64,000 nucleotides of DNA. Source: Actinomycetospora soli (lineage in GTDB: Bacteria; Actinomycetota; Actinomycetes; Mycobacteriales; Pseudonocardiaceae). The notes under the pieces are model-generated. The model was not told the DNA's origin. It did not search any database and was given only the letters and a program-made list of their open reading frames with translations. Of this stretch, positions 8,937 to 17,884 are shown piece after piece. The stretch is taken from positions 186,001 to 250,000 of the forward strand of contig NZ_JAJNDA010000004.1 in NCBI RefSeq assembly GCF_021026295.1, in the 5' to 3' direction. The stretch's first letter is position 1, and each line of letters begins with the position of its first letter. A program made the translations under genes and the position numbers.

Positions 8937-9842
8937 CTAGCTGCGGACGTACAGCCGCAGCGTGACATACCCGGTCGCCGCCGCGATGACGGCGCCGATC
9001 ACGATCAGCAAGGGTGCAACGAAGAGCAGCACGTCGCTCATTCCGACGGCGGGGATCGCGTTCGAGATGAGCCGCCCGGACAGCAGCCGGTCGATGAAGA
9101 AGAGCTTGCCGAGCACGAGCCCGCCGGTCGCGAGGATCGCCCCGACCACGCCGGTGATCACCGCCTCGATGAGGAACGGCACCTGCGTGTACCACCGGGT
9201 GGCGCCGACCAGCCGCATGATCCCCACCTCCGTGCGGCGGGTGAACGCGGAGACCTGGATGGTGTTGGAGATCAGCAGCAGGGCCGCGAGCGCCTGGACC
9301 GACGCGAGGCCGAAGGCGGCGTTGCGGACGCTTCCGAGGAACGTGAACAGGTCCTCGACGAGGCGACGCTGGTCCACCACGTTCCGGACGCCGGGTCGGG
9401 TCGAGAACTCCTGCACGATCGCGTCGCCGCGGGTCGGGTCCTTCAACGTCACACGCAGGGTCGCCGGCAGCGACTGCGGCCGCACGAGCTGCAGGATCGA
9501 CTGGCCCGCGTAGATGCGCAGGAAGCGCTGGAACGCGGCGTCGCGGGACTCGTAGGTGACCCCCGCGACCAGCGGGTCGGCCTGCAGCTGGTCGCGCAGC
9601 CCGCGGCAGACCGGGCTGCCGCAGTCGGGGTCGCCGGCGCTCGTGGGCTCGTCGAGCGCGACCTGGACGGCGAGCTGGGAGTAGTAGAGGTCCTGGGTGC
9701 GGTCGATGGTGCGCACCGCGAGCAGGCCCGCGCCGAGCATGCCCAGCGAGATGGCCGTCGTGAGCATCATCGCGACGCTCATCGTCACGTTGCGCCGGAG
9801 CCCGGCGACCGCCTCCCGCCAGACGAAACCCAGCCCGTTCAC
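8937..9842 (-). CDS. ftsX: Cell division protein FtsX
   Basis: Membrane subunit of the FtsEX ABC-type complex that couples division to activation of peptidoglycan hydrolases. 301 residues; its GTG start (9840-9842) overlaps the ftsE stop as GTGA. Seen: an N-terminal cytoplasmic segment, a first helix near residues 20-40, a large extracytoplasmic domain (with two Cys in DCGSPVCRG), and three C-terminal helices around a conserved [18 protein letters not shown] segment that contacts FtsE. Confidence 0.96.
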   Translation of the reverse strand: MNGLGFVWREAVAGLRRNVTMSVAMMLTTAISLGMLGAGLLAVRTIDRTQDLYYSQLAVQVALDEPTSAGDPDCGSPVCRGLRDQLQADPLVAGVTYESRDAAFQRFLRIYAGQSILQLVRPQSLPATLRVTLKDPTRGDAIVQEFSTRPGVRNVVDQRRLVEDLFTFLGSVRNAAFGLASVQALAALLLISNTIQVSAFTRRTEVGIMRLVGATRWYTQVPFLIEAVITGVVGAILATGGLVLGKLFFIDRLLSGRLISNAIPAVGMSDVLLFVAPLLIVIGAVIAAATGYVTLRLYVRS

Positions 9843-10528
9843 CGGCGCGCCCCGTACACCCCGCGCGCGTCGTCGCGGGCCAGCCGGCCGAGGTGCAGCT
9901 CCACCACCCGGCGGCGCATCGCGTCGACGATCTGCCGGTCGTGGGTCGCCATCACGACCGTCGTCCCGGCGCGATTGATCCGGTCGAGCAGCAGCATGAT
10001 GTCGTCGCTGGTCTCGGGGTCGAGGTTGCCGGTGGGCTCATCGGCGAGCAGCACGAGCGGCCGGTTGGCCAGGGCCCGCGCGATCGCGACGCGCTGCGCC
10101 TCGCCGCCGGAGAGCTCGGCGGGCATCCGGTCGGCCTTGCCGGTGAGGTTCACCAGCTCGAGCATCTCCGGCACCACGGTGCGGATGGTGTGCTCGGACT
10201 TGCCGGTCACCTCGAGCGCGAACGCGACGTTGTCGGCGACGCTGCGGGTGGGCAGCAGCCGGAAGTCCTGGAACACACAGCCCATCCGCTGGCGCAGCTT
10301 GGGCACCTTGCGGTTCGGCAGCCGCGCGACGTTCCAGTTCGCGACGTAGACGCTGCCCCGGGTGGGGGTCTCCTCGCGCAGCAGCAGGCGCAGCAGCGTC
10401 GACTTCCCGGAGCCCGACGGCCCGATCAGGAAGACGAACTCCCCCGCCTCGACGTCCACGGACACGTCGTCGAGCGCCGGCCGCGCGGACGTCGGGTAGA
10501 TCTTCGAGACGTTCTCGAGCCGGAGCAC
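9839..10528 (-). CDS. ftsE: Cell division ATP-binding protein FtsE
   Basis: ATPase of FtsEX, 229 residues. Seen: Walker [13 protein letters not shown]-loop in CVFQDFRLL, signature [13 protein letters not shown], Walker [10 protein letters not shown] and the H-loop ATHD, all intact. The chosen GTG start (10526-10528) gives the family N-terminus [11 protein letters not shown]; no strong ribosome-binding site precedes it. It is translationally coupled to ftsX and follows prfB after a 63-base gap. Confidence 0.97.
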   Translation of the reverse strand: MLRLENVSKIYPTSARPALDDVSVDVEAGEFVFLIGPSGSGKSTLLRLLLREETPTRGSVYVANWNVARLPNRKVPKLRQRMGCVFQDFRLLPTRSVADNVAFALEVTGKSEHTIRTVVPEMLELVNLTGKADRMPAELSGGEAQRVAIARALANRPLVLLADEPTGNLDPETSDDIMLLLDRINRAGTTVVMATHDRQIVDAMRRRVVELHLGRLARDDARGVYGARR

Positions 10529-10591
10529 GGGGCGCGATGCTACGCGGGCGGTGTCGATCTTCCCGGACGGGCGAACGCCCGCGCCGGAGCG

Positions 10592-11707
10592 CTACGCAGC
10601 GGCCTCGGTCTGCTTGCGCCAGCGGATCCCGGCGTCGAGGAAGTCGTCGATGAACCCGTCGAGCACCTGCGAGGTCTGCGAGGTCTCCTGGTTGGTCCGC
10701 AGGTCCTTGACCATCTGGTACGGGTGCAGCACGTAGGAGCGCATCTGGTTGCCCCACGACGAGCCGGAGTCCTTGAGCGAGTCGAGCAGCGCCCGCTCCT
10801 CGGCGCGCCGACGCTCGAGCAGCTTGGCCGCGAGCACCGTCATCGCCGTCGCCTTGTTCTGCAGCTGCGAGCGCTCGTTCTGGCAGCTCACGACGATGCC
10901 GGTGGGCATGTGGGTCAGGCGGACCGCGGAGTCGGTGGTGTTGACGCCCTGCCCGCCGGGACCCGACGAGCGGTAGACGTCGACCCGCAGGTCCTTCTCG
11001 TCGATCTCGACGTGGTCGGTGGACTCGACGACCGGGGCGACCTCGACGCCCGCGAAGCTCGTCTGGCGCCGGCCCTGGTTGTCGAACGGCGAGATGCGCA
11101 CGAGGCGGTGCGTGCCCTGCTCCACGGAGAGCGTGCCGTAGGCGTAGGGCGCGGTGACCTTGAAGGTGGCGGACTTGATCCCCGCCTCCTCCGAGTAGGA
11201 GGTGTCGTAGACCTCGGTGGGGTAGCCGTGGCGCTCCGCCCAGCGCAGGTACATCCGCATGAGCATCTCGGCGAAGTCCGCGGCGTCCACGCCGCCCGCC
11301 TCGGCGCGGACGGTGACCAGCGCGTCGCGCTCGTCGTACTCGCCGCTCAGCAGCGTGCGCACCTCGAAGGCCGAGATGTCGGTCTGCAGGGAGGCCCGCT
11401 CGGTGTCGGCCTCGGCGGCGAGCTCGGCGGCGTCGGCGCCGGACTCCTCGTCGGCCATCTCGTAGAGCGTGGAGAGGTCGTCGAGGCGCGAGCGCAACGA
11501 CTCGGCCCTGCGCAGGTCGGCCTGCTTGTGGGTGAACTCGCTGGTCAGCTTCTGCGCGGTCTCGACGTCGTCCCAGAGGTCCGGGGCGGCGACCTGCGTC
11601 TCGAGCTCGGCGACCTGCCGCCGCAGACCGTCGAGGTCCATCGCCGCCTCCACCGAGTCGAGGCTGGCGGCGAGGTCCTTGAGCTGGGTCGCGGTCGAGT
11701 CGTCCAC
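10592..11707 (-). CDS. prfB: Peptide chain release factor 2
   Basis: Class I release factor that reads UGA and UAA and triggers peptidyl-tRNA hydrolysis. 371 residues from a GTG at 11705-11707. Seen: the stop-codon tripeptide SPF within [11 protein letters not shown] and the catalytic GGQ in [17 protein letters not shown]. The reading frame is continuous, with no in-frame UGA frameshift site as in Escherichia coli. It heads the prfB-ftsE-ftsX-smpB series, as in mycobacteria. Confidence 0.97.
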   Translation of the reverse strand: MDDSTATQLKDLAASLDSVEAAMDLDGLRRQVAELETQVAAPDLWDDVETAQKLTSEFTHKQADLRRAESLRSRLDDLSTLYEMADEESGADAAELAAEADTERASLQTDISAFEVRTLLSGEYDERDALVTVRAEAGGVDAADFAEMLMRMYLRWAERHGYPTEVYDTSYSEEAGIKSATFKVTAPYAYGTLSVEQGTHRLVRISPFDNQGRRQTSFAGVEVAPVVESTDHVEIDEKDLRVDVYRSSGPGGQGVNTTDSAVRLTHMPTGIVVSCQNERSQLQNKATAMTVLAAKLLERRRAEERALLDSLKDSGSSWGNQMRSYVLHPYQMVKDLRTNQETSQTSQVLDGFIDDFLDAGIRWRKQTEAAA

Positions 11708-11746
11708 GACCCCAGGGTAATCCCGGGGCCGTGGGCGCCCGACACC

Positions 11747-12877
11747 TCAGTGGTGCGCGCGCAGGTGCTCGGCCAGCACGTCCCGGCCGAACTCGTGCCC
11801 GGGCACGCGCCACACGCTGTGCGCGTGGTTCACGCCGCGCTGGGTGTTGTCCCACTCGGCGAGCAGGCCCGGCCCCTCGAGGCGGTAGTAGTGCGGGTCG
11901 CCGCGCTCGATCCCCCCGGCCCACGCGAAGTGCACGGCGCCGAGGTCGAGCCGCTCGTACTCGCGCTCGACCAGTCCCGCCGGCATGCGGTCGAGGTAGA
12001 CCGCGACGACCGCGCGGAGCACCTCGCGCTGCGAGCTCGACAGGTCGGTGGCCGCGATGCCCTTGGGCCGCGCCGAGAACTCGGTGGCGGCCCGGTCGTC
12101 CTCGGTGACGCCGAGCTGGGCCTCCAGCCCGTCGTGCATGGACCAGAGCCGGTCCTCGAGCGCCTGGTCGTCGAAGTGACCGCGCCAGAGGTCGGGCAGC
12201 GGGATCAACCGGTCGCCCGGGGACACCTCGACCCGGTTGGCGCCGATGATGTCGGCCGGTGCCGTGGGGGTGAGGATCGCGCGCTCGCGCTGGTTCGGGT
12301 CGAGGGCGTGCAGCAGCTCCCGCCCCGCGTCCTCGATCCCGCCGAGCGGCCGCAGCTCCCGGCCGCCGAGCAGCGGCGAGACCATCGGGTCGGCCCCGAG
12401 GAAGCACGGGGAGCCCGCGACCGCCTCGCCGTCGACCACCAGGTGGTTGACCGAGACGTGGTGCCCGCCGAAGCGCCAGCCCCACGGCCCGTCGCCGGTG
12501 GGGTCGCCGAACACCCGCAGGTAGTACATCCCCGGGTCGCGGCCGCGGTCCCGGCCGAACCCGGTGGTGAACCCCTCGGTGCGGTCGAGGACGTTCTCCA
12601 GGCCCATGATCGTCGACGCGCTGACGTAGGCCGGCTCGGAGAGCCCGGTGGCGAGCAGCCTCATCGCGGCCCGCTGCTGGTGGGGCAGCTGCTCGTGGAT
12701 CGTCAGCCCGCCGTGGTCCGTGGGGGTGTAGTACCACTTCAGGCGCTCGGCCTCGGCGGCCTTGGAGCCGGGCCAGTCCCAGACGCCCTGCGCCGACTGC
12801 TCGTCGTCGAGGGTCTCCGCCCAGGCCGCCGCCGCCTCGGCCATGGCCGAGGCGACGGACGCGGGGGTCGCTGTCAC
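11747..12877 (-). CDS. DUF3500 domain protein
   Basis: Protein of the DUF3500 family, 376 residues, function not established. Seen: WDWPGS, WYYTPTDHGGLT, an MRLLATGLS segment and the Gly/His-rich WGWRFGGHHVSVNHLV, which suggests a metal- or oxidant-handling active site (inference only). Soluble: no signal peptide or membrane helix. The start GTG (12875-12877) overlaps the stop of the upstream monooxygenase-like gene, so the two form an operon. It ends 39 bases before prfB. Confidence 0.8.
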   Translation of the reverse strand: MTATPASVASAMAEAAAAWAETLDDEQSAQGVWDWPGSKAAEAERLKWYYTPTDHGGLTIHEQLPHQQRAAMRLLATGLSEPAYVSASTIMGLENVLDRTEGFTTGFGRDRGRDPGMYYLRVFGDPTGDGPWGWRFGGHHVSVNHLVVDGEAVAGSPCFLGADPMVSPLLGGRELRPLGGIEDAGRELLHALDPNQRERAILTPTAPADIIGANRVEVSPGDRLIPLPDLWRGHFDDQALEDRLWSMHDGLEAQLGVTEDDRAATEFSARPKGIAATDLSSSQREVLRAVVAVYLDRMPAGLVEREYERLDLGAVHFAWAGGIERGDPHYYRLEGPGLLAEWDNTQRGVNHAHSVWRVPGHEFGRDVLAEHLRAHH

Positions 12878-13203
12878 GCGATCCGCTTGAGGCGCTGGAT
12901 GATCAGGCCCTCGGAACCGTTGACGAGCAGGTCGTCGAGCTTGCCGGCGAAGTCGACCAGGTGCGGCGCGGCGAGGTGGGCGTCGAGCTTCTCGCCCGAG
13001 GTCCAGTTCTCGTAGAAGAAGAAGGTCGCCGGGTCGTCCTCGGCCACGTGCAGGTCGTAGTTCACGCAGCCGTCCTCGGCGAGCGTGGTCGGGATCAGCG
13101 CCTCGAGCCCCTGGCGGAGCTCGTCCTCCTTGCCCGGCTTCGCCGTCATGCGGGCGACGACCGTCAGCAGGCTGCGGTCGTCCTGGGTCGGAGTGCTGGC
13201 CAC
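12874..13203 (-). CDS. Putative quinol monooxygenase (ABM domain)
   Basis: Small ferredoxin-like alpha+beta protein of the antibiotic biosynthesis monooxygenase family, 109 residues, usually a homodimer that oxidises quinols or aromatic substrates without cofactors. Seen: VVARMTAKPGKEDEL, NYDLHVAEDDPATFFFYENW and HLAAPHL, which match the YgiN-like core. I chose the GTG at 13201-13203 because AAGGAG precedes it at good spacing; an in-frame start exists at 13242. Coupled to the DUF3500 gene by a 4-base overlap. Confidence 0.85.
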   Translation of the reverse strand: MASTPTQDDRSLLTVVARMTAKPGKEDELRQGLEALIPTTLAEDGCVNYDLHVAEDDPATFFFYENWTSGEKLDAHLAAPHLVDFAGKLDDLLVNGSEGLIIQRLKRIA

Positions 13204-13299
13204 GGGGTTCTCCTTCGTCGGTGAGGGGGTGACGCCGGTCATGCCATCACCCCCGTACCCCGCCCGCGACCCGACCTATCCGAAGGGGTGGGCTCCGCC

Positions 13300-13345
13300 C
13301 AGGTGAGCACTAAAGGTCGCTATAGCGACCGTTAGTGCTCACCTG
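13300..13345. repeat. 46-bp near-perfect palindrome (possible terminator or dispersed repeat)
   Basis: Outer arms of 14 bp (13300-13313 and 13332-13345, arm CAGGTGAGCACTAA) enclose an inner 16-bp perfect palindrome GGTCGCTATAGCGACC (13315-13330). The only mismatch is at 13314/13331. It sits 6 bases after the stop of the acyl-CoA dehydrogenase operon, so it can form a terminator hairpin or cruciform. Its AT-containing core differs from the G/C-only terminators nearby. Confidence 0.85.
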
Positions 13346-13351
13346 ACGCAG

Positions 13352-14467
13352 TCACATCGTCAGCGCCGCCAGCGCCTCGCGGTGCTCCGCGGCGGAGCCG
13401 AACAGCGGGGCCCGACGACGGGCGCGCTTGTAGAAGAAGTGCGCCTCGTGCTCCCAGGTGAACCCGATCCCGCCGAAGAACTGGATCATCGCTCCGGTGG
13501 CGTTCCAGGCCGCGTCGGAGGCCTTCGAGCCCGCCACCGCGACCGCGATCTCCACGCCGGGGTCGTCGGTGTCCAGCGCGTGCGCGGCGAACAGCACGGC
13601 GTGCTCGGCCATCGTGACCGCGACGTGCAGGTCGGCCAGGGCGTGCTTGAGCGCCTGGAAGGAGCCGACCGGTACGCCGAACTGGTTGCGGTCACGGTCG
13701 TAGGCCACGGTGCGGGTGAGGGCCTCGCGGGCCACGCCCACGAGGTCCGCCGCGTTGAGCACCGCACCGCGCGCGAGCAGCGCCCGCACCGCGGCGGCGT
13801 CGCCGTTCGGCAGGGCCTCGGCGGGGGTGTCGGCGAACTCGACCGCGCCGACCCGGGCGGTCCCGTCGTAGGTGTGCTGGTCGCGGACGGTCAGCCCGGA
13901 GGCCCCCGCCTCGACCAGGTACAGGCCCGGGGTGCCGGAGGCGTCGGTGGCCGCGACCACGATCAGCCCCGCGACGGCCGGGTAGTCGACCGGAGAGGCC
14001 GATCCGTTGAGCCGGCTCGTGCTCTCTCCTTCCGCGCTGGTGGCGTCGACGGTGATCCCGGAGCCGTCCCAGGCGCCGCCCTCGCCGCGCAGCGCGACGG
14101 TGCCGACGGTCTCCCCCGCCGCGAGGGCCGGGAGCCACCGCGACTGCTGCTCGGCCGAGCCGGCGATCCGGACGGCCTCCGCGGCGAGCACGGTGGCGAG
14201 CCACGGGCCGGGCGCCACGCCGGCGCCGAGCGCGCGGGCGACCACCTGGGCGTCGACGAGCCCGAGGCCGAGCCCGTCGTGCTCCTCGGGCACGAGGACG
14301 GCGAGCGCCCCCTGGTCCGCGAGGCCCTTCCACAGCGTGAGCGGGTGGCCGTCGCCGGCCGGGTCCTCGACGACGCCGCGCACGGCCTCGAGATCGAAGC
14401 GCTCGGCCAGGAACTCGGTCACCGTCGAGGCGAAGGCCTGCTGCTCGTCGGTCAGTGCGAAGAACAC
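13352..14467 (-). CDS. Acyl-CoA dehydrogenase family protein (second subunit)
   Basis: Flavin-dependent acyl-CoA dehydrogenase homologue, 371 residues, starting at GTG 14465-14467 after GAGGAGA. Seen: an N-terminal helical domain beginning FALTDEQQAF, a middle beta domain, and a C-terminal helical domain with RNQFGVPVGSFQALKHALAD and GGIGFTWEHEAHFFYKRARR. This C-terminal version is typical of the partner subunit in paired FadE enzymes, which in Mycobacterium form alpha2beta2 heterotetramers in steroid side-chain breakdown. It follows the first subunit after 11 bases, so co-assembly is likely. Substrate unknown. Confidence 0.88.
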   Translation of the reverse strand: MFFALTDEQQAFASTVTEFLAERFDLEAVRGVVEDPAGDGHPLTLWKGLADQGALAVLVPEEHDGLGLGLVDAQVVARALGAGVAPGPWLATVLAAEAVRIAGSAEQQSRWLPALAAGETVGTVALRGEGGAWDGSGITVDATSAEGESTSRLNGSASPVDYPAVAGLIVVAATDASGTPGLYLVEAGASGLTVRDQHTYDGTARVGAVEFADTPAEALPNGDAAAVRALLARGAVLNAADLVGVAREALTRTVAYDRDRNQFGVPVGSFQALKHALADLHVAVTMAEHAVLFAAHALDTDDPGVEIAVAVAGSKASDAAWNATGAMIQFFGGIGFTWEHEAHFFYKRARRRAPLFGSAAEHREALAALTM

Positions 14468-14478
14468 GTGTCTCTCCT

Positions 14479-15651
14479 CTACCGCGGCAGGCCGAGCACG
14501 CGCTCGGCGACGATGTTGCGCTGGACCTGCGACGAGCCGCCCCAGATCGTGACCGACCGGGACCAGTGGTCCTGCGCGTGGAACGGCGACAGGTCGACGT
14601 CGGGCCGCGGGGCCGACAGCGTCGCCTCCGGGCCGAGGACGTGCTCGAAGGCCTCCCAGAGGTCCTGGAACGCCTCGGACCACTGCAGCTTGGTCATCGA
14701 GGACTCCGAACCGAGGTCCTTGCCCTGCTCGACCTGCGTGAGGATGTGCATCGCGTGGTAGCGCAGGCACTCCAGCTCGACGAGGCACCGCGCGAGCTCC
14801 TGGCGGGCCACGGGGTCGTCGGCGCGGCCGAACCGCTTGGCCTCGGCGACGATCTCGTCGTACTGGCGGCGGAACTCGGTGTACTGGCCCACGCCCGAGG
14901 CGCCGCGCTCGAAGGAGAGCAGCAGCATCGCGGTGCGCCAGCCCTGGCCGATCTCGCCCAGGCAGTCCTTGGCGGGCACGCGGGCGTCGGTGAGGAACAC
15001 CTCGCCGAACTCGCTGGCGCCGCTCATCTGCTTGAGCGGGCGGGCCTCGACGCCGGGCTGGTTCATGTCGATCAGCAGCATCGACAGGCCCTTGTGCTTC
15101 TCCGAGCCCGCCTCGGTCCGCACGATGGTGAAGATCTTGTCGCCGTGCATGGCGTTGGTGGTCCAGATCTTCTGCCCGTTGACGACGTACTCGTCGCCGT
15201 CGAGCACGCCGCGCGTGGCCACGGCGGCGAGGTCGGAGCCGGCGCCGGGCTCGGAGAAGCCCTGGCACCAGATGACCTCGTTGCGCAGCATCGGGCCGAT
15301 GATCTCGGCCTTCTGCTCCTCGGTGCCGATCGCCATGATCGTCGGGGCCAGGAAGGTGAGGCCCAGGACGTTCACGGTCTGCGGGGCGTGCGCCCGCACC
15401 GTCTCCTCGTCGTAGATGGCCTTCATGCCGGGGGTGCCGCCGCGGCCGCCGTACTCCACGGGCCACTGGATGCCCGAGAAGCCCGCCGCAGTCTTGCGGG
15501 CCTCCCACTCGCGGCGCTTCTCGAACGACTCCTCGTCCGACAAGGTCGCCCAGTAGCCCGGGACGGTCCACTCGGTGGGGATGTTCTCGGCGAGCCAGGT
15601 GCGCAGCTCCTGCCGGAACTGCTCCTCCTCCGCCGTGTAGGTCAGGTCCAC
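14479..15651 (-). CDS. Acyl-CoA dehydrogenase (first subunit)
   Basis: 390 residues from GTG 15649-15651, chosen because it gives the usual DLTYTAEEEQFRQELRTWL start. Catalyses alpha,beta-dehydrogenation of an acyl-CoA with FAD. Seen: the FAD/substrate segment WCQGFSEPGAGSDLA, VNGQKIWTTNAMHGDK, and the C-terminal GGSSQVQRNIVAERVLGLPR, all canonical for FadE proteins. It is first in a two-gene operon with the 13352-14467 gene, and the pair ends at the 13300-13345 palindrome. No CoA ligase or thiolase is nearby, so the pathway is not defined. Confidence 0.9.
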   Translation of the reverse strand: MDLTYTAEEEQFRQELRTWLAENIPTEWTVPGYWATLSDEESFEKRREWEARKTAAGFSGIQWPVEYGGRGGTPGMKAIYDEETVRAHAPQTVNVLGLTFLAPTIMAIGTEEQKAEIIGPMLRNEVIWCQGFSEPGAGSDLAAVATRGVLDGDEYVVNGQKIWTTNAMHGDKIFTIVRTEAGSEKHKGLSMLLIDMNQPGVEARPLKQMSGASEFGEVFLTDARVPAKDCLGEIGQGWRTAMLLLSFERGASGVGQYTEFRRQYDEIVAEAKRFGRADDPVARQELARCLVELECLRYHAMHILTQVEQGKDLGSESSMTKLQWSEAFQDLWEAFEHVLGPEATLSAPRPDVDLSPFHAQDHWSRSVTIWGGSSQVQRNIVAERVLGLPR

Positions 15652-15715
15652 GGCCCGCACTCTCGCAGGTCCCGGACGGCCCCGCACTACCGCCCGGTAG
15701 TACCGCTCGCTCGGT

Positions 15716-16882
15716 TCAGCAGCGCAGGACGCCCTGCTGCTCCTTCAGGGCGAGCACCCGCCGGACCGCGTCCTGCGCCCGCTGTGCGAACGCCGGTTCC
15801 CGGGCCGCCGCGGTGATCGCGTCGAGCATCGGGGCGAGATCCCCCGGGCGGATGGTCAGCACCAGGTCGCCGCCCGCCGCGACGAACCTCGTGGCCCGGG
15901 CCCCGACGGGGGTGTCGGCCAGCGCGGCCGCGGCGCCGACGTCGTCGGTCATGATCACGCCCTGGAACCCCAGCTGCCCGCGGAGCAGGTCGTTCATCAC
16001 GCGCGAGGAGAACAGCGCCTGCTCGTCGGGGTCGATGCGGGTGTACCGGGCCGAGGACATCATCACGAACGGCGCACCGGCGCGGATGCCCGTGGCGAAC
16101 GACTCCAGCGTCGGTGAGTCGGGGCCGGTGGTCGAGTCCACGACGCCGCCGGCGAAGTCGGTGTTCTGCCGCACCTCGCCGAGGCCCGGGAAGTGCTTGA
16201 GGGTGGACGCGACGTCGGCGTCGCGCATCCCCGCGACGAAGGCCCGCACGCCCGCGGACGCGGTCGCGGCATCGTCGCCGTACTGCCGGTCGAAGCGCCC
16301 GACCGGTGCGTTCGCCGTGCCCAGCGACGGGTCGACGACGTCGGCCACCGGCGCGAGGTTCACCGTCACGCCGACGTCGCGCAGGGCCCGGCCCCAGCCC
16401 CTCGCGTCGGCCTGCAGCCCGCCCGGGTCACGGCCCTGCGCCAGCGCCGACGGCATCGTCGGGAAGCCCGGGCCCTCGAGCTCCTGGACCTGGCCGCCCT
16501 CCTGGTCGGCCGCGACGAGCAGCGGGACCTCGGCGCCGCCGGTCGCCTGGGCGCTGGTGACGACCTTCGTCACGGTGTCGGCGCTCGCGGACTCGCCGTC
16601 GGTGAGGATGATCCCGCCGGGCTCGAGCGCCAGCGCCTGCCGCGCGGCCGAGCTCACCCCGCCCGCCGGGACGCCGACGACGACGAGCTGGGCCCAGCGC
16701 TGCCGATCGGTCAGCCGGTCGTAGGTGGCCGTGGCGCAGGAGACCGGCGCGGCGGGGCTCGTCGGCGCGGCCGCGGCGCTCGAGCCGGTGGCCAGCGGCG
16801 GGGCCGCGGGGGCCTGCGCGGCGCTGCAGCCCGTGAGCAGGGCCAGGGCGGAGAGCGAGGCGACGAGACCGGAACGCGACAT
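15716..16882 (-). CDS. GH3-family lipoprotein with altered catalytic loop
   Basis: 388 residues; a glycoside hydrolase family 3, NagZ-like TIM barrel. Seen: signal peptide with lipobox LTGC (Cys near residue 19), DQEGGQVQ, KHFPG near residue 228 and the candidate nucleophile Asp in VIMTDDVG near residue 311. NagZ enzymes carry the acid/base Asp-His dyad in KHFPGHGDTxxDSH; here the loop reads KHFPGLGEVRQNTD, so the dyad is missing. It may use another proton donor, have another substrate, or be a binding protein. Located on the outer face of the membrane. Divergent from the hydrolase at 16961. Confidence 0.85.
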   Translation of the reverse strand: MSRSGLVASLSALALLTGCSAAQAPAAPPLATGSSAAAAPTSPAAPVSCATATYDRLTDRQRWAQLVVVGVPAGGVSSAARQALALEPGGIILTDGESASADTVTKVVTSAQATGGAEVPLLVAADQEGGQVQELEGPGFPTMPSALAQGRDPGGLQADARGWGRALRDVGVTVNLAPVADVVDPSLGTANAPVGRFDRQYGDDAATASAGVRAFVAGMRDADVASTLKHFPGLGEVRQNTDFAGGVVDSTTGPDSPTLESFATGIRAGAPFVMMSSARYTRIDPDEQALFSSRVMNDLLRGQLGFQGVIMTDDVGAAAALADTPVGARATRFVAAGGDLVLTIRPGDLAPMLDAITAAAREPAFAQRAQDAVRRVLALKEQQGVLRC

Positions 16883-16960
16883 CGCGGGCCAGGGTAGGAG
16901 GACCCGTCGTCACCGACCGAGGGTGGGCACCGGCACGCGCGATGCGACACGATGCGACCC

Positions 16961-17884
16961 ATGAGCACCACGCGGCGGGCGGTCACGCTCCACGGGCACC
17001 GGATGGCGTACCTGGAGGCGTGCCCGGCGGCGTCCACCGACGATCCCGAGGTGCTGGTGCTGCTCCACGGCGTCGCCGGCAGCTCGTCCACCTGGGAGCC
17101 CGTGCTCGAGCGTCTGGAGGACGAGGGCTGCCGCCACCTCGTGATCGTCCCCGACCTGCTGGGCCACGGGGAGTCCGCGGGCCCGAGCGGCGACTTCTCG
17201 ATGGGTGCCTACGCGAACGGGCTGCGCGACCTGCTCGCGGCGCTCGGGCACCGGCGCGTGACGGTGGTCGGGCACTCGCTCGGTGGCGGCGTCGCGATGC
17301 AGTTCGCCTACCAGTTCCCGGAGATGTGCACGCGGCTGGTGCTCGTGTCGTCCGGGGGCCTCGGTCGCGGGGTGAGCCCGACGCTGCGGCTCGCGGCGCT
17401 GCCCGGCGCCGGGATCGTGCTGCCGCTGCTGGCCCGCACCGGCCTGCTCGGGCTGGGGGTGAACGCGCTGCGCGCCGCGGCCGCCCTCCCGCTGCCCGCG
17501 GCGGAGAAGGTGTCGCTGGTCGAGTACTCCCGCCACGTCGGCTCGCTCACCGAGCGCGCGCACGCGGACGCCTTCGTCGACACGATCCGCGGCGTGATCG
17601 GCCCGTACGGCCAGCGCGTGAGCGGCACCGACCGGCTCTACCTCACCGAGGGGCTGCCGACGATGGTCGTCTGGGGCCGGCGCGACCCGATCATCCCGGT
17701 GGGCCACGCCTACCGGGCGGCGGCGCTGATGCCCGGCTCGCGCCTCGAGATCTTCGACGGCTCCGGGCACTTCCCGCACTGCGACGAGCCGGCCCGCTTC
17801 GTCGAGCTGCTCACCGGGTTCTGCGCGTCGACCGCGCCGGGCGAGATGTCCGCCGCGGCGATCGGGGCGAAGCTCGTCGGTTAG
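16961..17884 (+). CDS. Alpha/beta hydrolase
   Basis: Alpha/beta-hydrolase fold protein, 307 residues. Seen: oxyanion HGVAGSSSTW, nucleophile elbow VGHSLGGG (Ser near residue 106), late Asp in WGRRDPIIPVGHAY and His in GSGHFPHCDEP, a complete Ser-Asp-His triad. Substrate unknown (esterase or lipase-like). ATG 16961 is preferred; another ATG lies three codons upstream and neither has a strong ribosome-binding site. Its TAG stop overlaps the TAA of the convergent methyltransferase gene in the four bases TTAG. Confidence 0.88.
   Translation: MSTTRRAVTLHGHRMAYLEACPAASTDDPEVLVLLHGVAGSSSTWEPVLERLEDEGCRHLVIVPDLLGHGESAGPSGDFSMGAYANGLRDLLAALGHRRVTVVGHSLGGGVAMQFAYQFPEMCTRLVLVSSGGLGRGVSPTLRLAALPGAGIVLPLLARTGLLGLGVNALRAAAALPLPAAEKVSLVEYSRHVGSLTERAHADAFVDTIRGVIGPYGQRVSGTDRLYLTEGLPTMVVWGRRDPIIPVGHAYRAAALMPGSRLEIFDGSGHFPHCDEPARFVELLTGFCASTAPGEMSAAAIGAKLVG

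Noticed and set aside
10592-11707. Programmed frameshift in prfB
   Set aside because: The frame is open from the GTG start through GGQ to the stop, with no in-frame UGA.
9893-13015. Very long plus-strand open frame opposite ftsE, prfB and the DUF3500 gene
   Set aside because: Its translation is Arg/Gly/Ala/Val-rich with no domain, and it lies over well-recognised minus-strand genes. It is a by-product of GC-saturated third positions.
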